From: Symbiobacterium sp040797425
GTDB lineage: Bacteria > Bacillota > Sulfobacillia > Symbiobacteriales > Symbiobacteriaceae
Reading direction: 5' to 3'
DNA length: 31,870 bases
Assembly (NCBI RefSeq): GCF_040797425.1
Contig: NZ_JBFNEH010000043.1
Location: 1 to 31,870 of the forward strand
The translations under genes were made by a program, and so were the position numbers. Numbering within the stretch: the stretch's first letter is position 1; each line of letters opens with the position of its first letter. The notes beneath the pieces were generated by a model. The model was not told the DNA's origin, did not search any database, and saw only the letters and a list, made by a program, of their open reading frames with translations. Positions 29,795 to 31,870 of the stretch are shown piece by piece.

Positions 29795-29863
29795 ATGCTG
29801 ACCATCCGCAACCGCAACGGCTTCGCCCATACCTTTGTCCTGAGCTTCAAGGGCAGCTGCTGA
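29795..29863 (+). CDS. 22-codon leader peptide of the MFS transporter (candidate attenuator uORF)
   Basis: The ORF starts MLTIRNRNGF and ends SFKGSC, with GGGAGGG eight bases before ATG and a consensus promoter about 45 bases upstream. GGGCGAAGCCG (29784-29794), which includes part of the ribosome binding site and abuts the ATG, pairs perfectly with CGGCTTCGCCC (29818-29828) within codons 8-12. The leader's own start is therefore in an 11-bp hairpin that elongating ribosomes would open. A terminator follows at 29939. This is the design of ribosome-mediated attenuation of antibiotic efflux genes; drug sensing is inferred. Confidence 0.7.
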   Translation: MLTIRNRNGFAHTFVLSFKGSC

Positions 29864-29897
29864 GCACCGTCCCGGGGGGTACTGTGCCTTTTTCGGG
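29864..29897 (+). terminator. Weak hairpin with T run after the leader ORF
   Basis: GCACCGTCCC pairs imperfectly (two mismatches) with GGGTACTGTGC and is followed by CTTTTTC. It may be an early terminator or an alternative fold, directly after the leader stop. Confidence 0.4.
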
Positions 29898-29938
29898 TCG
29901 GGCTCGGCCGGCTGCACCCTTCCCGCTGTGCGCGGCGA

Positions 29939-29970
29939 GGCGTCACCGGCGAGTCCGGTGACGCCTTTTT
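29939..29970 (+). terminator. Strong attenuator terminator before the MFS gene
   Basis: GGCGTCACCGG (29939-29949) pairs perfectly with CCGGTGACGCC (29955-29965), followed by TTTTT. It lies between leader and transporter, so it must be overcome for the transporter to be expressed. Confidence 0.88.
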
Positions 29971-30000
29971 CGCGTGCACTTCACGGGAAGGAGCAACATC

Positions 30001-31248
30001 ATGCGACGAAACCTGCAGCGTTATTATGCATACACTGTGCTTTCCAGTCTGACGTTCACCTGGACCACCTGGTTTGTCTTCGTGGCCTCCCGGGGCGGCA
30101 ACCCGGGTTGGGCCGAGTCTGCCTTTCACCTGGCCATCCTGCTGGGTGAGGTGCCCACGGGCGTCGTGGCCGACCTGCTGGGCCGGCGGCGCTCAATGCT
30201 CATCGGCCTCGTGCTCAGCGCCGCGTCGTACCTCAGCTACGCGGCGATCTCCGACACGCTCACGGCCTGCCTTCTGCTGGGCCTGTCCGGCCTCAGTGTG
30301 ACCTTCCTCTCCGGTGCGGACACGGCCCTGTTGTATGAGACGGCAGAGGCGCTGGGTGGCGAGGACTTCGCCCGCCGTGCGCTGGCGCGGGCGTCTGCCC
30401 TTCAAATGGCCACCCTGGCCGTGGCGCCGGTCATTGCCGGGTGGCTGGCCGAGCGGCACCCCGTGGCGCCGTTCCTCGCCCACGGTGCGGCGACCCTACT
30501 GGCCGCGGCCGTGGTCTGGACGATGCGGGAGCCCGCGCCTTACCGGCCTGCGGCCGCCGGTGCGGTGAGCGGAGCCGGAGCGTCTGTTGCCTCGTCCCCG
30601 ACAGCGGTTGCCGAACCGGTCTCGCCGGCCACGATGGCGGAGGGACGGCGCAGCCCGTGGGCGCATGCCCGTGCGGCACTGGCCTACCTGCGCGATCAGC
30701 CCGAGCTTTTGGCCATGATCGCCTTTGCGTGGGTGTACGAAGCCGTGGCCTCCATGGTGAGCCAGTTCGCCCAGGTCTACCTGCCTGCGCTGGGGCTCAG
30801 CCTGTTCGGAGCCGGAGTTGTTTTCAGCGCAGGACGACTGCTCGGGGCCGCAGGCGGGTGGGTGGCCGAACGGCTGAGGGAGGACGGGGCCGGCCTGTGG
30901 CTGCGATGCGGGCCGCTGGGCCAGGCTGCCCTGATCATGCTCGCCGGCCTCGCGCGGAGCGCCGGCGGCGGTGCCGCCCTGGTGTTGAACGAGGGCGTGG
31001 ACGGCCTGGTTTATCCGCTGCTTTCTGCCCGCATCAACCAGGCGATTCCGTCTGCGCAGCGGGCCACCGTTCTTTCGTTCCAGAGCCTGGGCTCCAGCCT
31101 GCTCATCGCCGCGGCTTTCCCCGCGGCGGCCGCCCTCCCGTCGGTGTTCGGCATCTACAGTATCGTCGGCGGTGCGTTTGCGGCTGCAGCCCTGGTGTGG
31201 GCCCTGCCCCGCAAGCGTACGGTGGTCCGGACAGCCAAGAGCCGGTAG
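30001..31248 (+). CDS. MFS transporter, probable drug efflux pump
   Basis: A 415-residue inner-membrane protein with about 12 predicted helices. MFS motif A is visible between helices 2 and 3 (GEVPTGVVADLLGRRRSM), and there is a central cytoplasmic loop around residues 180-225 rich in Ala, Pro and Ser. It resembles proton-driven exporters of the macrolide/multidrug type; the substrate cannot be fixed from sequence. ATG 30001 is chosen since GGAAGGAG lies seven bases upstream; the frame is open from 29974 but that part overlaps the terminator. The leader peptide and terminator upstream strongly suggest induction by a ribosome-acting compound, probably the exported drug. Confidence 0.85.
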   Translation: MRRNLQRYYAYTVLSSLTFTWTTWFVFVASRGGNPGWAESAFHLAILLGEVPTGVVADLLGRRRSMLIGLVLSAASYLSYAAISDTLTACLLLGLSGLSVTFLSGADTALLYETAEALGGEDFARRALARASALQMATLAVAPVIAGWLAERHPVAPFLAHGAATLLAAAVVWTMREPAPYRPAAAGAVSGAGASVASSPTAVAEPVSPATMAEGRRSPWAHARAALAYLRDQPELLAMIAFAWVYEAVASMVSQFAQVYLPALGLSLFGAGVVFSAGRLLGAAGGWVAERLREDGAGLWLRCGPLGQAALIMLAGLARSAGGGAALVLNEGVDGLVYPLLSARINQAIPSAQRATVLSFQSLGSSLLIAAAFPAAAALPSVFGIYSIVGGAFAAAALVWALPRKRTVVRTAKSR

Positions 31249-31337
31249 GGCGGGTGCTGCATCTGGCCCGAGGTCACCCGGGTGCTCAGGGAAGATTTGC
31301 GCCTGGACATTTTGTGCCATCGCAAGTTGTCTCCAGT

Positions 31338-31362
31338 GGTGCTAGACTAAGGACGTAGCACC
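31338..31362 (+). promoter_or_regulatory. Extended -10 promoter with overlapping dyad
   Basis: TGCTAGACT gives an extended -10 (TAGACT 31343-31348). GGTGCTA (31338-31344) and TAGCACC (31356-31362) form a perfect inverted repeat that covers the -10 box and start point, as expected of a repressor site. The same TGCTAGACT occurs before the E1-like genes. Confidence 0.55.
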
Positions 31363-31384
31363 AATTGTGGAGGAGGTGGCACAC

Positions 31385-31501
31385 ATGGCTGTGTTCGTCT
31401 GCACCCAGTGCGGCCGGGAGCGCGAGGGCCGCTGCAAGCCGCAGAAGTGCGAGTGCGGTGCCAAGGGCTCGTTCGTGAAGAAGGAAGAGCAGAAGAAGTA
31501 A
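31385..31501 (+). CDS. RCKP-type rubredoxin-like small protein
   Basis: A 38-residue protein with two metal-binding pairs, CTQC (6-9) and CEC (22-24), and the signature RCKPQKCECG. This pattern is that of small RCKP-type rubredoxin-like/zinc-ribbon proteins, related to rubrerythrin C-terminal domains, which bind iron or zinc and are linked to oxidative stress defence in anaerobes. GGAGGAGGTGG lies about six bases before ATG. It is monocistronic with its own promoter and dyad and a terminator behind. The Lys-rich C terminus is disordered. The role is inferred only from the motif. Confidence 0.75.
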   Translation: MAVFVCTQCGREREGRCKPQKCECGAKGSFVKKEEQKK

Positions 31502-31520
31502 CAATAGGTCATGGCAACAA

Positions 31521-31554
31521 AGGCCTGTCACAGTGTGACAGGCCTCTGTTCTTA
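31521..31554 (+). terminator. Terminator of the rubredoxin-like gene
   Basis: AGGCCTGTCAC (31521-31531) pairs perfectly with GTGACAGGCCT (31535-31545) around AGT, followed by CTGTTCTTAT. Confidence 0.85.
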
Positions 31555-31667
31555 TAGTCTGGGACGGATATAACGTACTGTTTTCACCGGTGAGGGCAGG
31601 ACCCGCAGAAATGGAGGTCCAATCTGCTAGCGGAGTCAGTTGAACTCTACGTAAACGGGGGCGCACG

Positions 31668-31870
31668 ATGGCACAGATTCGCTTCAACAATGTGGTAAAG
31701 CGATTTGGGGATGTCACGATAATCCCTGGGTTTACTGCTACCGTCAATGACGGCGAGTTCCTGACCTTGTTGGGTCCGTCTGGTTGCGGGAAAACCACGA
31801 TGCTTCGCATCGTGGCCAGGCTGCAGACAAAGGCGCCTCTTGTGGCCGCTCAGCGGCTCACAGGAGGCGC
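31668..31870 (+). pseudogene. ABC transporter ATPase, 5' fragment, apparently interrupted
   Basis: The first 54 codons encode a MalK/UgpC/PotA-like ATP-binding subunit (MAQIRFNNVVKRFGDV, Walker A LLGPSGCGKTTMLRIVA). After Thr54 (31829) the expected PxxG(E/R)I continuation is replaced by KAPLVAAQRLTGG, which is encoded by a large inverted repeat reaching the window edge. Codon use is unlike the neighbours (many A/T-ending codons: GTA, ATA, GGT, ACT). The ribosome binding site is weak (GGGGGCG). It is most likely a horizontally acquired gene cut by an insertion or deletion. The window ends before this can be settled. Confidence 0.6.
31831..31870 (+). repeat. Large inverted repeat at the right edge
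   Basis: GCGCCTC (31833-31839) pairs with GAGGCGC (31864-31870), extended inward by TTGTG/CACA and GCCGC/GCGGC. It forms a nearly continuous stem of about 17 bp that probably continues past the window. It is either a terminator or the end of an inserted element. Confidence 0.6.

Overview
The window is a GC-rich bacterial chromosome segment with Firmicutes logic. It has a tyrosine T-box leader, a CIRCE heat-shock operator, a YunB-type sporulation protein, MutS2 with an Smr domain, sigma-A promoters with 17-18 nt spacers, strong GGAGG ribosome binding sites and frequent GTG/TTG starts. High GC plus sporulation and Firmicutes RNA regulators point to a Symbiobacterium-like organism; this is inference, not a database match.

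Layout, left to right. 1-720: six tRNA genes (Asp partial, Ala, Arg, Ser, Pro, Pro), closed by a strong hairpin. 1050-2475: a molbindin (Mop) gene convergent with a CatE-like VOC dioxygenase. 3088-5409: an ABC-F ATPase behind a promoter, a 14-codon leader ORF and terminator-like hairpins. 5629-10213: a DUF421 membrane protein, an alkaline-phosphatase-superfamily metalloenzyme and MutS2. 10214-10960: a hairpin-dense stretch with a 176-nt repeat period, running into the tail of a minus-strand Nudix gene.

17812-11455 (minus): a four-gene sugar-nucleotide/glycan operon (nucleotidyltransferase, glycosyltransferase fusion, phosphohexomutase, Gfo/Idh/MocA oxidoreductase) from one promoter with a CIRCE site at its start point. 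Then come an HD-domain phosphohydrolase and a class A PBP (both minus), and divergently T-box-tyrS. 23879-25812: a small hypothetical gene, yunB, then a promoter with a 24-codon ORF, four hairpins and a 70-aa protein. 25919-28489: two overlapping E1-like (MoeB/ThiF) genes, the second apparently degenerate, and a GNAT protein. 28642-31248: cysK, then a second clear leader-ORF/terminator arrangement in front of an MFS efflux-type transporter. The right edge holds a 38-aa RCKP-type rubredoxin-like protein and the 5' end of an apparently interrupted ABC-transporter ATPase gene with unusual codon use.

The most notable signals are: candidate ribosome-sensing leader-peptide attenuators before two potential drug-resistance genes, with a third orphan-like one; a CIRCE-controlled glycan operon whose last three proteins each carry an Ala/Pro/Thr/Gly-rich insert; a covarying tandem hairpin repeat at 10.4-10.8 kb; and an E1-like pair that looks like an active/pseudoenzyme pair.
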